Positions 63,983 through 64,000 of a DNA stretch of 64,000 nt are shown piece by piece. The notes below the pieces were generated by a model. The model worked only from the letters and a program-made list of their open reading frames with translations, made no database searches and had not been told where the DNA came from. Origin of the DNA: Aradus depressus (taxonomy: Eukaryota > Arthropoda > Insecta > Hemiptera > Aradidae); assembly GCA_963662175.1 (NCBI GenBank), contig OY759224.1, positions 33,861,489-33,925,488 on the forward strand. Direction: 5' to 3'. The position numbers and the translations under genes were made by a program. How positions within the stretch are numbered: position 1 is the first letter of the stretch; every line of letters starts with the position of its first letter.

Positions 63983-64000
63983 TGTTTTCTTTTGTGTCTA

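Overview
The window is metazoan nuclear DNA, most likely from an arthropod. It is AT-rich, has no operons and is dominated by decayed transposable elements. The host-gene traces are single exons with GT/AG borders: an out-at-first (oaf) exon, an arrestin-fold start, a MADF-type fragment and a 45-nt mini-exon. The arthropod call is an inference from the mix of Jockey and RTE LINEs, pogo/Tigger DNA transposons and tRNA-headed SINEs. No complete host gene lies in the 64 kb, so most of it is probably intronic or intergenic.

Names used below. SINE-A is a ~340-bp tRNA-headed SINE with more than 25 copies on both strands. SINE-B is a ~200-bp tRNA-headed SINE ending in poly(A), three copies. HPR is a ~400-560 bp hairpin-bounded repeat, the commonest element here; one end folds as ACTTCCCC..TATAC-GAA-GTATA..GGGGAAGT, the other reads CTGGGGAAGTACATTGCC followed by CGGTGATTCACCG. 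The D module is a ~560-640 bp piece found twice inside HPR DNA. The CGAAAC hairpin motif is a short stem followed by CCGAAAC or TCGAAAAC, of the kind seen in Penelope-like retroelement ends.

Layout. 1-6.9 kb: Jockey reverse-transcriptase (RT) remnants, a terminal-inverted-repeat (TIR) element, the oaf exon (1642-1755, minus) and clustered SINEs. 7-17 kb: HPR and SINE fragments, a foldback with pogo-like ends (8.9-9.8 kb), a GC-rich possible exon (11.35-11.62 kb) and the first D module. 17-20 kb: a ~145-bp satellite, a SINE-A split by an internally deleted Tigger element, and an inverted-repeat element. 22-26 kb: a LINE 3' end with a 20-bp minisatellite, then a 5'-truncated RTE-type LINE with a 444-codon open frame. 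27-35 kb: foldbacks, LINE tails, HPR and both SINEs. 35-44 kb: AT-rich unassigned DNA, a small secreted-peptide candidate, a ~645-bp TIR element, the mini-exon, a MADF fragment and a 38-bp minisatellite. 45-49 kb: the arrestin fragment, a Tigger element, a 1.1-kb TIR element carrying a 28-bp minisatellite, and a foldback. 50-56 kb: LINE remnants, a full-length SINE-A with target-site duplication (TSD), the second D module and a Jockey insertion with a 13-bp TSD. 57-64 kb: a GC-rich 28-bp minisatellite, HPR copies and a third Tigger element nested in HPR.

The elements do not cooperate as a pathway. Their relations are nesting relations, several of them proved by target duplications, which give a relative insertion order. 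The least explained material is the HPR family with its D module, the recurrent G/C homopolymers inside HPR, and the TIR element whose minisatellite appears to be built from its own terminus.
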